A stretch of DNA of 13,621 bases from Eubacterium sp. UBA3782 (GTDB taxonomy: Bacteria; Bacillota; Clostridia; Lachnospirales; Lachnospiraceae): positions 1 through 13,621 of the forward strand of contig DFFG01000011.1 of NCBI GenBank assembly GCA_002368795.1. Reading direction: 5' to 3'. Each line of letters opens with the position of its first letter. Positions within the stretch are counted from its first letter, which is position 1. Both the position numbers and the translations under genes were made by a program. Below, piece after piece: positions 6,948 through 13,621 of this stretch. Under the pieces are notes generated by a model. That model was not told the DNA's origin. It saw only the letters and a list, made by a program, of their open reading frames with translations, and made no database searches.

Positions 6948-6971
6948 TCAGAAGAGCATTTCAGATTTTTT
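6942..6971 (+). terminator. Possible weak terminator overlapping the glnN stop codon
   Basis: ATCTGA (6942-6947, including the stop codon) pairs with TCAGAT (6961-6966), and five T residues follow. The stem has only six to seven pairs and the loop is 13 bases, so termination would be partial at best. Confidence 0.4.
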
Positions 6972-6987
6972 ACGTAAATGTTAAATT

Positions 6988-7016
6988 TTCACTTCCATTT
7001 TTGTGCATTTTATATT
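6988..7016 (+). promoter_or_regulatory. Probable promoter of the PucR-type regulator gene
   Basis: TTCACT (6988-6993) and TATATT (7011-7016) are 17 bases apart in an AT-rich stretch; they match the housekeeping consensus at four and five of six positions. The start would fall near 7023, ahead of the hairpin-rich leader. Confidence 0.5.
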
Positions 7017-7031
7017 AAAATATAGTCACTA

Positions 7032-7074
7032 TGCCGGATGCGCTGCGGCATCAACCGCAGTCTGCGGCAGTTTT
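7032..7074 (+). promoter_or_regulatory. Leader with competing hairpin arms
   Basis: Three arms lie in a row: CTGCGG (7043-7048), CCGCAG (7055-7060) and CTGCGG (7062-7067). The middle arm can pair with either neighbour but not both, and TGCCG (7032-7036) can also pair with CGGCA at 7046-7050 or 7065-7069. The last hairpin is followed by TTTT (7071-7074). This is the layout of an attenuator, but no leader peptide or ligand is evident. Confidence 0.4.
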
Positions 7075-7104
7075 GGCGGCATGAGATGAAAGAGGTGGGG
7101 GAAA

Positions 7105-8196
7105 ATGATCTCAAATCAGATACTTCAAAGCACCATTGAAGGGCTGAAAAATATTACGAGACTGGATTTTTTTGTCTACGATGCAGAGGGTAAGCTGCTG
7201 GTATCCACGGCGGATGCACTTGACGTGGGCAGAGCCGATATCCAGGAGTTTGCGCTTTCCCAGGCAGACTCCCAGACGATCCGGGGGATCCAGTTTTTCA
7301 AGGTATACGATGAGCACCAGCTGGAGTATATCCTGCTGACGGATGGTGCCGGAGAAGAGAATCTGATGGTCGGCAAGATGGCAGCCTTCCAGCTGCGCGG
7401 CCTGCTGACCGCCTACAAGGAGCGGTTCGACCGGGACAACTTCATAAAGAACCTGCTGCTGGACAATCTGCTGCTCGTGGATATCTACAACAGGGCCAAA
7501 AAACTCCACATCGTTCCGGATGCCCGCAGAGTTGTCTATATTCTGGAGACCGTGCGCGACACGGATCATCAGGGCAGCATCGAGATCATCAAAAATGTGG
7601 TAAGCAACAAGTCCGGTGATTTTATCACCGCCATCGATGAGAAGAACATCATCATCGTCAAGGAGCTCGGCCCGGATGAGGACTACACCCAGGCAGAGCG
7701 GTTTGCCGAGAATGTTCTGGATCTCTTTGGCAAGGATATGGATGACCAGATCCACATTGCTTACGGCACGATCGTAAAGGAGCTCAAGGAGGTATCCCGT
7801 TCCTACAAGGAAGCACGCATGGCACTGGATGTCGGCAAGATCTTCTTTGACGGAAAACGGGTCATCGCCTACAGCTCGCTGGGCATCGGCAGACTGATCT
7901 ATCAGCTGCCCATCCCACTGTGCAAGATGTTCATCCGTGAGATCTTTGCCAGCAAATCCCCGGATGATTTCGACGAGGAGACCCTCACCACCATCAACAA
8001 GTTCTTCGAGAACAACCTGAACGTTTCCGAGACCTCCCGTCAGCTGTATATCCACCGGAACACACTGGTCTACCGGCTGGACAAGCTGCAGAAGAGTACA
8101 GGACTGGATCTTCGGGTATTCGAGGACGCCATCACCTTCAAGATCGCTTTGATGGTCGTGAAGTACATGAAATATATGGAGACTCTGGATTACTGA
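7105..8196 (+). CDS. PucR/CdaR-family transcriptional regulator
   Basis: A 363-residue DNA-binding regulator. The C-terminal helix-turn-helix of the PucR type is clear at about 305-327 (LNVSETSRQLYIHRNTLVYRLDKL), followed by the FEDAITFKIAL helix common to the family. Residues about 138-265 look like the degenerate GGDEF-like domain found in CdaR/PucR proteins. The N-terminus (about 10-105), with DFFVYDAEGKLLVST, resembles a small PAS- or GAF-like sensor, which I infer only from its pattern. Family members control purine breakdown, sugar-diacid or amino-acid genes, usually nearby; here the neighbours are glnN upstream and ftsEX 62 bases downstream, so the target is unclear. Glutamine metabolism is one possibility. 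The start has a G-rich binding site at 7093-7100. Confidence 0.85.
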   Translation: MISNQILQSTIEGLKNITRLDFFVYDAEGKLLVSTADALDVGRADIQEFALSQADSQTIRGIQFFKVYDEHQLEYILLTDGAGEENLMVGKMAAFQLRGLLTAYKERFDRDNFIKNLLLDNLLLVDIYNRAKKLHIVPDARRVVYILETVRDTDHQGSIEIIKNVVSNKSGDFITAIDEKNIIIVKELGPDEDYTQAERFAENVLDLFGKDMDDQIHIAYGTIVKELKEVSRSYKEARMALDVGKIFFDGKRVIAYSSLGIGRLIYQLPIPLCKMFIREIFASKSPDDFDEETLTTINKFFENNLNVSETSRQLYIHRNTLVYRLDKLQKSTGLDLRVFEDAITFKIALMVVKYMKYMETLDY

Positions 8197-8221
8197 TGTC
8201 TGCCCTTGGGGGAGGCGGACA
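8197..8221 (+). other. Eight-pair hairpin between regulator and ftsE
   Basis: TGTCTGCC (8197-8204) pairs with GGCGGACA (8214-8221), with one G-U pair, around a nine-base loop directly after the regulator stop codon. There is no T-run, so it is more likely an RNA stability or processing element than a terminator. It may also be chance. Confidence 0.35.
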
Positions 8222-8258
8222 GCATCAGCAGAGATTCCGGATGAACAGGAGGATATAA

Positions 8259-8945
8259 ATGATTACATTTGAGAATGTGACAAAGGTATATGATAGAGGG
8301 AATCACCCGGCTATCGACAATATGTCTTTGAACATTGAAAAAGGGGAATTCGTTTTCATCGTTGGAAACAGCGGTTCCGGCAAGACCACACTGATCGAGC
8401 TTCTCCTGAAGGAGCTTAACCCCACCAGCGGAACGATCACGGTCAACGGCCAGAACCTTAACAAGCTCAGAAGCGGAAAAATCGCCAAGTACCGCCGCGG
8501 CATCGGCTGTGTATTCCAGGACTTCCGTCTTCTGAAGGACCGCAATGTTTATGAAAATGTAGCCTTTGCCCAGCGCGTGATTGAGAAGCCCAACCGCATC
8601 ATCAAAAAGAGGGTGCCGGAGGTGCTTACCCTGGTCGGCCTGGCAACAAAATACCGTTCTTATCCGCGGGAGCTTTCCGGTGGTGAGCAGCAGAGAGTCG
8701 CTCTGGCCAGAGCACTGGTCAACCGTCCGGACATCCTGCTGGCCGATGAGCCGACCGGAAATCTGGATCCCAAGAACTCCGAAGAGATCATGCGTCTCCT
8801 GGAGGAGATCAATGCCAGAGGAACCACAGTCCTTGTGGTTACTCACAACCGGGAGATCGTCAACAAGATGCAGAAGCGCGTCATCCGGTTAAAGAAGGGC
8901 GTTATTATCAGTGACGAGAAACGGGGTGGCTATATTGAAGATTAG
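8259..8945 (+). CDS. ftsE: Cell division ATP-binding protein FtsE
   Basis: FtsE is the cytosolic ATPase of the FtsEX complex, an ABC-type switch that does not transport but changes the shape of FtsX to turn on peptidoglycan hydrolases. The 228-residue product has every ABC motif: Walker A GNSGSGKTT (36-44), Q-loop at Q87 in CVFQDFRLL, signature LSGGEQQR (139-146), Walker B ILLADEP (159-165), the D-loop GNLD and switch H196. The DFRLL following the Q-loop is typical of FtsE. AGGAGG lies at 8247-8252. It overlaps ftsX by 11 bases, implying coupled translation. The motifs alone could fit another MacB-like ATPase; the adjoining FtsX settles it. Confidence 0.95.
   Translation: MITFENVTKVYDRGNHPAIDNMSLNIEKGEFVFIVGNSGSGKTTLIELLLKELNPTSGTITVNGQNLNKLRSGKIAKYRRGIGCVFQDFRLLKDRNVYENVAFAQRVIEKPNRIIKKRVPEVLTLVGLATKYRSYPRELSGGEQQRVALARALVNRPDILLADEPTGNLDPKNSEEIMRLLEEINARGTTVLVVTHNREIVNKMQKRVIRLKKGVIISDEKRGGYIED
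8923..8929 (+). promoter_or_regulatory. Ribosome binding site supporting a TTG start for ftsX
   Basis: GGGGTGG inside the end of ftsE lies five bases ahead of TTG 8935. Upstream in-frame GTG codons at 8911 and 8926 lack a comparable site and would add residues not usual in FtsX. Confidence 0.6.
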
Positions 8946-9855
8946 AAGTATCGTATATAATATCGGACAGGGCGCAAAGAACATCGGCCGAAACAAGATG
9001 TTCTCCTTTGCCTCCATTGCGACGATGGCGGCCTGCATTTTTATCTTCGGCCTGTTCTTTTCTATCGTGATGAACTTTTCCTACATTCTGCGTAATGTAG
9101 AGACCAACGTAGGAATCACCGTATTCTTTGACGAGAACATCGATCAGGCATCTATCGACTACATTGGATCCCAGATCAACGCCAGGACAGACCTGGTCAG
9201 CGAGATCCGCTACGTATCCGCTGATGAAGCCTGGGAGACCTTCTCCAACCATTATTTCAAGGGCAACGAGAAGGCCGCTGAGGGCTGGAAGAACAACAAT
9301 GACAACCCGCTGGCCAATTCCGCACACTATGAGGTATATCCTGTCAGCATCGAGCAGCAGGATGAGCTGGTCAGCCTGATCGAGGGTATGGAGGGTGTCC
9401 GGCAGGTCAACCAGAGCCAGCAGGCCTCCAATACGCTGACCTCCATGAACCGTCTGATTGCAACGATCTCCATGGTCGTTATCCTGATCCTGCTTCTGGT
9501 ATCGGCGTTCCTGATCAACAATACCGTTACCGTCGGTATCAATGTCCGCCGCGAGGAGATCGGCATCATGAAGCTGATCGGCGCCACCAACTCCTTCGTG
9601 CGCCTGCCCTTCATCCTTGAGGGTATTCTGATCGGCATCATCGGATCGGCGATCCCGCTGATCATCATCTACTTCCTGTACAACAGGGCAGTAGACTATA
9701 TCCTGGAGAGGTTCAGTGTTCTGGGCAATCTGATGAACGGCCTTCTGCCGGTCAACCAGGTATACGCCACCCTTCTTCCGGTCGGCATGCTTCTGGGCGT
9801 AGGCATCGCTCTGATCGGATCCATGGTAGCGATTCATAAGCATCTGAAGGTCTGA
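8935..9855 (+). CDS. ftsX: Cell division protein FtsX
   Basis: FtsX is the membrane partner of FtsE; its large outer loop binds and activates cell-wall hydrolases. The 306-residue product has the expected plan: a cytosolic N-terminus beginning MKIRSIVYNIGQGAKNI, a first membrane helix at about 22-45, an outer domain at about 50-172, and three more helices at about 174-195, 225-250 and 278-300. The conserved NVRREEIGIMKLIGAT loop (203-218) is the part that meets FtsE. TTG 8935 is chosen because homologues in this group start at the KIRS segment and a binding site precedes it; GTG 8911 is possible. It overlaps ftsE and ends just before a strong terminator. No M23 or CHAP hydrolase gene follows. 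Confidence 0.93.
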   Translation: MKIRSIVYNIGQGAKNIGRNKMFSFASIATMAACIFIFGLFFSIVMNFSYILRNVETNVGITVFFDENIDQASIDYIGSQINARTDLVSEIRYVSADEAWETFSNHYFKGNEKAAEGWKNNNDNPLANSAHYEVYPVSIEQQDELVSLIEGMEGVRQVNQSQQASNTLTSMNRLIATISMVVILILLLVSAFLINNTVTVGINVRREEIGIMKLIGATNSFVRLPFILEGILIGIIGSAIPLIIIYFLYNRAVDYILERFSVLGNLMNGLLPVNQVYATLLPVGMLLGVGIALIGSMVAIHKHLKV

Positions 9856-9867
9856 TACGACCGGTCA

Positions 9868-9903
9868 CTGCCCCGACTCCCAGCTGTGGAGCCGGGGCAT
9901 TTT
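9868..9903 (+). terminator. Intrinsic terminator after ftsX
   Basis: TGCCCCG plus CTCC (9869-9880, one internal mismatch) pairs with GGAG plus CGGGGCA (9888-9899) around a seven-base loop, then TTTT at 9900-9903. The stem is GC-rich and ends the ftsEX transcript, separating it from the protease gene. Confidence 0.88.
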
Positions 9904-9965
9904 GCGTGATAAGGCGATAGCAGACAGCAGACAAATGGCGTAAAATATTTTTGAGATGGAGTAGG

Positions 9966-11507
9966 ATGCAGATGGAGGAGGATATTCGTCCAGAAGAAAA
10001 TACAGAAGATCTGCAGGAGGATACCGTATCCCGGGTCGAGAACTGGAAGCAGGCCTTGCGGGAGTTTCCCTGGTACATTTATTTCGGGGGAGCAGTGACC
10101 GGCATTCTGGCGGCTGCCATGATCCTGATGATCTATATCAGCGCCACGGCCTCACAGGGGGCGGGCAGCCCCTTCAGCCTGGGAGCCTTTGCAAAGATCT
10201 GGCAGGTGGAGCGCATCATCCGCACCACCTACGTGGAAGATTACGATGAGCAGAAGCTCACCGACGGCCTGTACGAAGGTCTGGTCGCCGGTCTGGAGGA
10301 TCCCTATGCAGATTATTACACCGCCGAGGAATACGAAGAGGTGCGCAGATCCCAGTCCGGAAAAACGCAGGGTATCGGCATCCGGATCACACAGAACAGC
10401 GAAGGACAGCTCCTGGTAGATTCCGTCATCGCCGGCTCTCCGGCAAAGGAGGCAGGCGTGCTTGCCGGCGATATCATCAAGACCATCAACGGCACGGATG
10501 CACTGGAGATGACGGCGGAAGAGGCGGCCGCGCTGATCCGCGGCAGTGAAAGCGATACGATCACACTGACCGTCCTGCGGGAAGGAGAGGAGATCGAGCT
10601 TTCCATGACAAGAGGAGAGATCAAGACGACCTCTGCGGCAGGCGTCCTCCTTACGGTAAAGCGAAGCGGCGACGTAAAGGAGAATCTGATCAGCGCCATC
10701 GAGAGCGCGGAAGAGATCCTCCTGGAAGATGAAGAAGATGCCGCAGCCACTGAGGCAGAAAGCAGCAGCGACAGTGATAAAAACACCGGTATAGCCAGTG
10801 ATTCAAAAGTTACCGAGAGCAGTTCTTCCGATGATGCTTCGGCCGAAAGCAGCGCTGACGATGATTCTGCTGGGAATAGTACTGACGATGCTTCGGCTGG
10901 GAACAGCGCAGATGATGCGAATCGTGATACCGTCAGAATCGGCTATATCCAGATCGCATCTTTCAACTCCCTGACACCGGAGCAGTTTGCCGGGACCTGG
11001 GAAGGTCTGCAGGCAAAGGGCATGGAGGCCGTCATCATCGACCTTCGGGACAATCCGGGCGGCCTTGTCGCCTCCTGTGTAGATACCCTGAGTGTTTTTA
11101 TGCCGGAAGGCCCCGTAGTCTATGAAAAGGACAGGGACGGCAACGAGTACCACAGGGACAGCACGGGCAGCTCGCCCACAGATCTTCCCCTGGTACTTCT
11201 GGTCAACAAAGGCAGCGCCAGTGCTTCGGAGATATTTGCCGGGGCGGTCCAGGACTATGAGGTGGGAACGATCGTCGGCACGACGACCTACGGCAAGGGC
11301 GTGGAGCAGAATTCCTATACGCTCCGGGACGGGAGCGTGGTGAAGCTGACCACGGTCCACTATTATACGCCATCCAGGCGGGATATTAACGGAACAGGGC
11401 TTGAACCGGATGAAGAAGTGGCGTATGATCCGGAGGCAGAGGTTGATACCCAGCTCTCCAGAGCCGTGGAGCTTCTGATGGAAAAGACAGCAGCTGCTGC
11501 CGGCTGA
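9966..11507 (+). CDS. S41 family C-terminal processing protease with acidic linker
   Basis: This is a membrane-anchored carboxyl-terminal protease of the CtpA/CtpB/Prc group, acting outside the membrane on protein tails, often those of wall hydrolases or their regulators. Numbered from ATG 9966 (513 residues): one membrane segment at about 38-60, a helical region with DGLYEGLVAGLEDPYADYYT (100-119), a PDZ domain at about 130-210, an acidic Ser/Asp-rich linker at about 243-320, and the catalytic core from RIGYIQIASF (324). S419 in GSASASE, K444 in YGKG and Q448 form the expected Ser-Lys-Gln set; DNPGG is at 362-366. The linker is not usual for the family. The start is uncertain: ATG 9966 and 9972 both lie near GGAG (9958-9961), and TTG 9951 has no binding site. 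A ctp gene near ftsEX is common in Clostridia. Confidence 0.92.
   Translation: MQMEEDIRPEENTEDLQEDTVSRVENWKQALREFPWYIYFGGAVTGILAAAMILMIYISATASQGAGSPFSLGAFAKIWQVERIIRTTYVEDYDEQKLTDGLYEGLVAGLEDPYADYYTAEEYEEVRRSQSGKTQGIGIRITQNSEGQLLVDSVIAGSPAKEAGVLAGDIIKTINGTDALEMTAEEAAALIRGSESDTITLTVLREGEEIELSMTRGEIKTTSAAGVLLTVKRSGDVKENLISAIESAEEILLEDEEDAAATEAESSSDSDKNTGIASDSKVTESSSSDDASAESSADDDSAGNSTDDASAGNSADDANRDTVRIGYIQIASFNSLTPEQFAGTWEGLQAKGMEAVIIDLRDNPGGLVASCVDTLSVFMPEGPVVYEKDRDGNEYHRDSTGSSPTDLPLVLLVNKGSASASEIFAGAVQDYEVGTIVGTTTYGKGVEQNSYTLRDGSVVKLTTVHYYTPSRRDINGTGLEPDEEVAYDPEAEVDTQLSRAVELLMEKTAAAAG
10833..10913 (+). repeat. Coding tandem repeat, three 27-bp units
   Basis: Units at 10833-10859, 10860-10886 and 10887-10913 encode DASAESSAD, DDSAGNSTD and DASAGNSAD, followed by a partial unit DAN. 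They sit inside the protease linker. The period is nine codons, so gain or loss of units keeps the frame. Confidence 0.88.
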
Positions 11508-11543
11508 GACGGCAGAGCGGACGCAACCGACAAATGATAAACA

Positions 11544-11580
11544 AGAAAACAGCGGCATAAGGCGGAAGCGGTTTTCTCCT
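11544..11580 (+). terminator. Probable terminator after the S41 protease gene
   Basis: AGAAAAC (11544-11550) pairs with GTTTTCT (11571-11577), and GC (11552-11553) with GC (11568-11569) just inside. The T residues form part of the stem, and the downstream run is mixed (CTCCTTT), so strength is doubtful. Confidence 0.5.
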
Positions 11581-11619
11581 TTGCCGATACAAAGCAATAG
11601 AAGAAGGAGCAGCAAAAAA

Positions 11620-13200
11620 ATGGCACTGATCAGCATCATCGATGGTTTTCATCCTATGAACAACGCGAAGCTTCTGGACCGGGCCGCCGAGCTCAAGCCC
11701 ACGCTTCATCACCGCATCGTGGAGCCCAAAGGAGGATTCCAGCTCAAGGAGCGGTACAGCTCAGAGATCAAGGATATCGTCCTTCACCGTGTGCATCACC
11801 TGGCCCTGGGCAAGGGAGACAATCTCTGCCTGGACTTCGGCACGCACAACGTCGGGTATATCACTCTGGATCTGTCTTATTCCGGCAGCCATCCCGATGC
11901 GCCGGCCTACCTGAAGCTGAAATTCGCAGAGACCTTCAAGGAGCTCAGCGAGAATTCCGATGATTATGGCGGGTGGATCTCCACCAGCTGGATCCAGGAG
12001 GAGTTCATCCATGTGGATGTCCTGCCGGCCCAGATCACGCTGCCAAGGCGCTATGCCTTCCGTTATCTGAAGATCACCACCATGGACACCTCACAGAAAT
12101 ACAAGCTGATCGTCAAACATGCGGAGATCCGCACAGAGACGAGTGCGGACTGGAGCAAGGTCAATCCCTGCCCGAGCACAGATCCGCTGCTTCAGAAGAT
12201 GGATGAGGTCGGCCTGCGCACCCTGGCCAACTGTGCCCAGGATGTCTTTGAGGACGGCCCGAAGAGGGATCAGCGGCTCTGGATGGGCGACCTGCGTCTG
12301 CAGGCCCTGACCAACTACGTCAGCTTCCGCAATTATGACCTGGTAAAGCGGTGCCTGTATCTGTTTGCCGGCAGCCGTTTCCCGGACGGCAGGATCAGCG
12401 CCTGCCTGTTTACCAAGCCCTATGTAGAGGCAGACGATACCTGGCTGTTTGAGTATTCCCTGTTCTTTACGGTGGCACTTGAAGAGTATATGCAGCAGAC
12501 CGACGATGAAGAGGCGCTGAATGACCTGTATGACATCGCCATGCAGCAGGTGGAGATCGCGCTCCGCTTCGTGACCAGAGATGGCAGACTCAGTAAGGAA
12601 GCAGCCGATGCGGCGTTCTTTGACTGGTGTGAAGGCGTGGACAAGGAAGCAGCCGGACTGGCATCCATCATCTATACCCTCCGGTATGCCCGCCGCCTGG
12701 CCCGACGCAAAAACGACTGGTCTCAGGCCAACTGGCTGATGGAACAGCTGGATAAACTGCGCGAGGCTGCGAAGAAAAATTACTGGGATGAGGAGAAACA
12801 GTGCTTTGTCTCCAACGGCCAGGTAAACCTCTTCACCCAGGTGTGGATGGTGCTGGCAGATGTGCTGCCGCCGGAGGAAGCAAAGAAGCTGATGGAGCGC
12901 TCCGATGAGTTTGCCCATCTGTATCCCATGGTGACGCCCTATATGCACCACTATTATATCAGCGCGCTGCTTCGTGCTGGCCTGAAGGAAAAGGCGCTGG
13001 AGCATATGCGCTTCTATTGGGGCAGCATGCTGGATGCCGGTGCAGATACCTTCTGGGAGGCATGGAATCCGGAGCAGCCGGATGCATCTCCCTATGGCGG
13101 AAGCATCATCAACAGCTACTGCCACGCATGGAGCTGCACACCGTCCTACCTGATCCGTTCCTGGTTCTCCAGAGAAAAGCACACCGACGATCATTTATAA
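11620..13200 (+). CDS. Cytoplasmic GH78-like (alpha-L-rhamnosidase-type) glycoside hydrolase
   Basis: A 526-residue protein without signal peptide. The N-terminal part (about 30-175) looks like the beta-sandwich ahead of the barrel, with DFGTHNVGYITLDL (72-85). The six-hairpin (alpha/alpha)6 catalytic region starts near 185. EDGPKRDQRLWMGDL (211-225) corresponds to the GH78 active-site segment usually written DCPxRERLGWxGD, with D212, D217 and D224 at the matching places. ADTFWEAW (475-482) gives the likely base E480, and CHAWSC (501-506) matches the C-terminal helix of the fold. Changes from the usual motif (D for E at 217, no Gly before Trp) place it in a divergent branch, so rhamnose is not certain as substrate. 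ATG 11620 has AAGGAG at 11604-11609. It stands alone, with no transporter or sugar regulator beside it. Confidence 0.8.
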   Translation: MALISIIDGFHPMNNAKLLDRAAELKPTLHHRIVEPKGGFQLKERYSSEIKDIVLHRVHHLALGKGDNLCLDFGTHNVGYITLDLSYSGSHPDAPAYLKLKFAETFKELSENSDDYGGWISTSWIQEEFIHVDVLPAQITLPRRYAFRYLKITTMDTSQKYKLIVKHAEIRTETSADWSKVNPCPSTDPLLQKMDEVGLRTLANCAQDVFEDGPKRDQRLWMGDLRLQALTNYVSFRNYDLVKRCLYLFAGSRFPDGRISACLFTKPYVEADDTWLFEYSLFFTVALEEYMQQTDDEEALNDLYDIAMQQVEIALRFVTRDGRLSKEAADAAFFDWCEGVDKEAAGLASIIYTLRYARRLARRKNDWSQANWLMEQLDKLREAAKKNYWDEEKQCFVSNGQVNLFTQVWMVLADVLPPEEAKKLMERSDEFAHLYPMVTPYMHHYYISALLRAGLKEKALEHMRFYWGSMLDAGADTFWEAWNPEQPDASPYGGSIINSYCHAWSCTPSYLIRSWFSREKHTDDHL

Positions 13201-13214
13201 GACTAAGTCTCTGT

Positions 13215-13342
13215 CGATTCGCGTTCCGCACGATCCGTGTTTCACATGATTCGCGTTTCACCCGATAAGCGTATCGCACAATTCGCGTTTCACACGATAA
13301 GTGTACCGCACGATCCGCGTTCCGTACGATTTGCGCGCAGCA
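13215..13342 (+). repeat. Eight-unit tandem array of a degenerate 16-bp repeat
   Basis: Units begin at 13215, 13231, 13247, 13263, 13279, 13295, 13311 and 13327, each exactly 16 bases. The consensus is about CGATTCGCGTTTCRCA; the last unit is the most decayed. Units 4 and 6 share a CGATAAG variant, and units 3-4 resemble units 5-6, suggesting duplication of a 32-base pair of units. Unit 4 is an inverted repeat, CGATA-AGCG-TATCG (13263-13276). The array fills most of the gap between the glycosidase stop and the uvrB binding site. A weak promoter-like pair (TTCACA 13241-13246, GATAAG 13264-13269, 17 apart) falls inside it. Confidence 0.93.
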
Positions 13343-13358
13343 GATAGAAGGAGGTATC

Positions 13359-13621
13359 ATGCCGGCTAGAGAAAAGGCTGTTTTCAAACTGCATTCGGAC
13401 TATAAGCCCACCGGCGATCAGCCTCAGGCCATACAGGCCCTCACAGAGGGCTTCCTTTCGGGCAACCAGGTTCAGACCCTGCTTGGCAGTACGGGTTCAG
13501 GAAAGACCTTTACCATGGCAAATGTCATTCAGAACCTTGGCAAGCCCACGCTGGTCATCGCCCACAACAAGACGCTGGCTGCCCAGCTGTACGGTGAGTT
13601 CAAGGAGTTCTTCCCGGAAAA
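13359..13621 (+). CDS. uvrB: Excinuclease ABC subunit B, N-terminal part (cut by window end)
   Basis: UvrB is the central damage-checking helicase-like subunit of nucleotide excision repair, loaded by UvrA and then joined by UvrC. The 87 complete codons visible open with a short tail and FKLHSDYKPTGDQPQAI, then Walker A GSTGSGKT (43-50) and motif Ia AHNKTLAAQLYGEFKEFFP, all diagnostic for UvrB. The beta-hairpin and the C-terminal UvrC-binding part lie beyond the window. The ATG has AAGGAGG at 13348-13354. The only upstream sequence is the 16-bp repeat array; no LexA (DinR) box of the GAAC-N4-GTTC form was found. Confidence 0.95.
   Translation, partial: MPAREKAVFKLHSDYKPTGDQPQAIQALTEGFLSGNQVQTLLGSTGSGKTFTMANVIQNLGKPTLVIAHNKTLAAQLYGEFKEFFPE

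Noticed and set aside
6979..6993. GlnR-type operator after glnN
   Set aside because: TGTTA and TCACT flank an AT-rich core, but the spacing is five rather than seven and the right half does not match.
8911..8934. GTG 8911 as the ftsX start
   Set aside because: It would add eight residues not typical of FtsX and lengthen the overlap with ftsE; TTG 8935 has a better-placed binding site, although GTG cannot be excluded.
11581..11619. Upstream TTG start for the glycosidase at 11581
   Set aside because: It has no ribosome binding site, and the extra 13 basic residues overlap the AAGGAG that serves ATG 11620.
13215..13342. CRISPR array
   Set aside because: Units are 16 bases and directly adjoining, with no unique spacers, and no cas genes are near.
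13215..13342. LexA (DinR) boxes controlling uvrB
   Set aside because: Units contain pieces such as GTTC and CGA, but the required GAAC-N4-GTTC spacing is not met in any unit.
13109..13387. A 92-codon minus-strand frame with a repeating CETRIVR pattern
   Set aside because: The pattern arises from reading the 16-bp repeats; the period is not a multiple of three and the frame runs into both neighbouring genes.

Overview
The window looks like the chromosome of a Gram-positive anaerobe of the Clostridia, most likely a Lachnospiraceae member. Reasons: moderate GC, strong AGGAGG ribosome binding sites, a zinc-free S4 with the N-terminus usual in that group, an L17 with a long internal insert, a class II aldolase, a type III glutamine synthetase, and the ftsE-ftsX-ctp order. 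The genus cannot be told from the sequence. All convincing genes lie on the + strand; the long minus-strand reading frames are shadows. I see no tRNA, rRNA, insertion sequence, phage gene or CRISPR array.

Region 1 (1-2498) is the end of the alpha ribosomal operon: the last codons of rpsK, then rpsD, rpoA and rplQ. Short leaders that can fold in two alternative ways precede rpoA and rplQ. The operon closes in a very long, nearly continuous hairpin of about 40 paired positions (2410-2498). Region 2 (2569-4542) holds a soluble diacylglycerol/lipid kinase of the DgkB/YegS family, then fructose-bisphosphate aldolase (fba) with its own near-consensus promoter and a clean terminator. Region 3 (4543-4832) has no gene. 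It holds a hairpin-forming repeat in two near-identical copies and a decayed third, just before the type III glutamine synthetase (4833-6947).

Region 4 (6948-9903) starts with a PucR/CdaR-type regulator behind a leader with three competing hairpin arms. ftsE and ftsX follow; they overlap and probably form the ATPase and membrane parts of the switch that drives cell-wall hydrolases at division. A terminator closes this block. Region 5 (about 9966-11580) is a membrane-anchored S41 C-terminal processing protease of the FtsEX neighbourhood. It carries an unusual acidic Ser/Asp linker, with a 9-residue tandem repeat, between its PDZ domain and catalytic core. Region 6 holds a cytoplasmic GH78-like (six-hairpin) glycosidase, then eight tandem copies of a degenerate 16-bp repeat, then the first 87 codons of uvrB, cut by the window end.

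Most genes are ordinary housekeeping genes. What is out of the ordinary lies between and inside them: the exact-period 16-bp array directly ahead of uvrB (13215-13342), the hairpin repeat family ahead of glnN, the outsized terminator, the repeat-bearing protease linker, and two apparent gaps in expected gene order (no ecf/truA/rplM/rpsI after rplQ, no M23 hydrolase after ftsX). None of this amounts to a clearly new multi-gene system.
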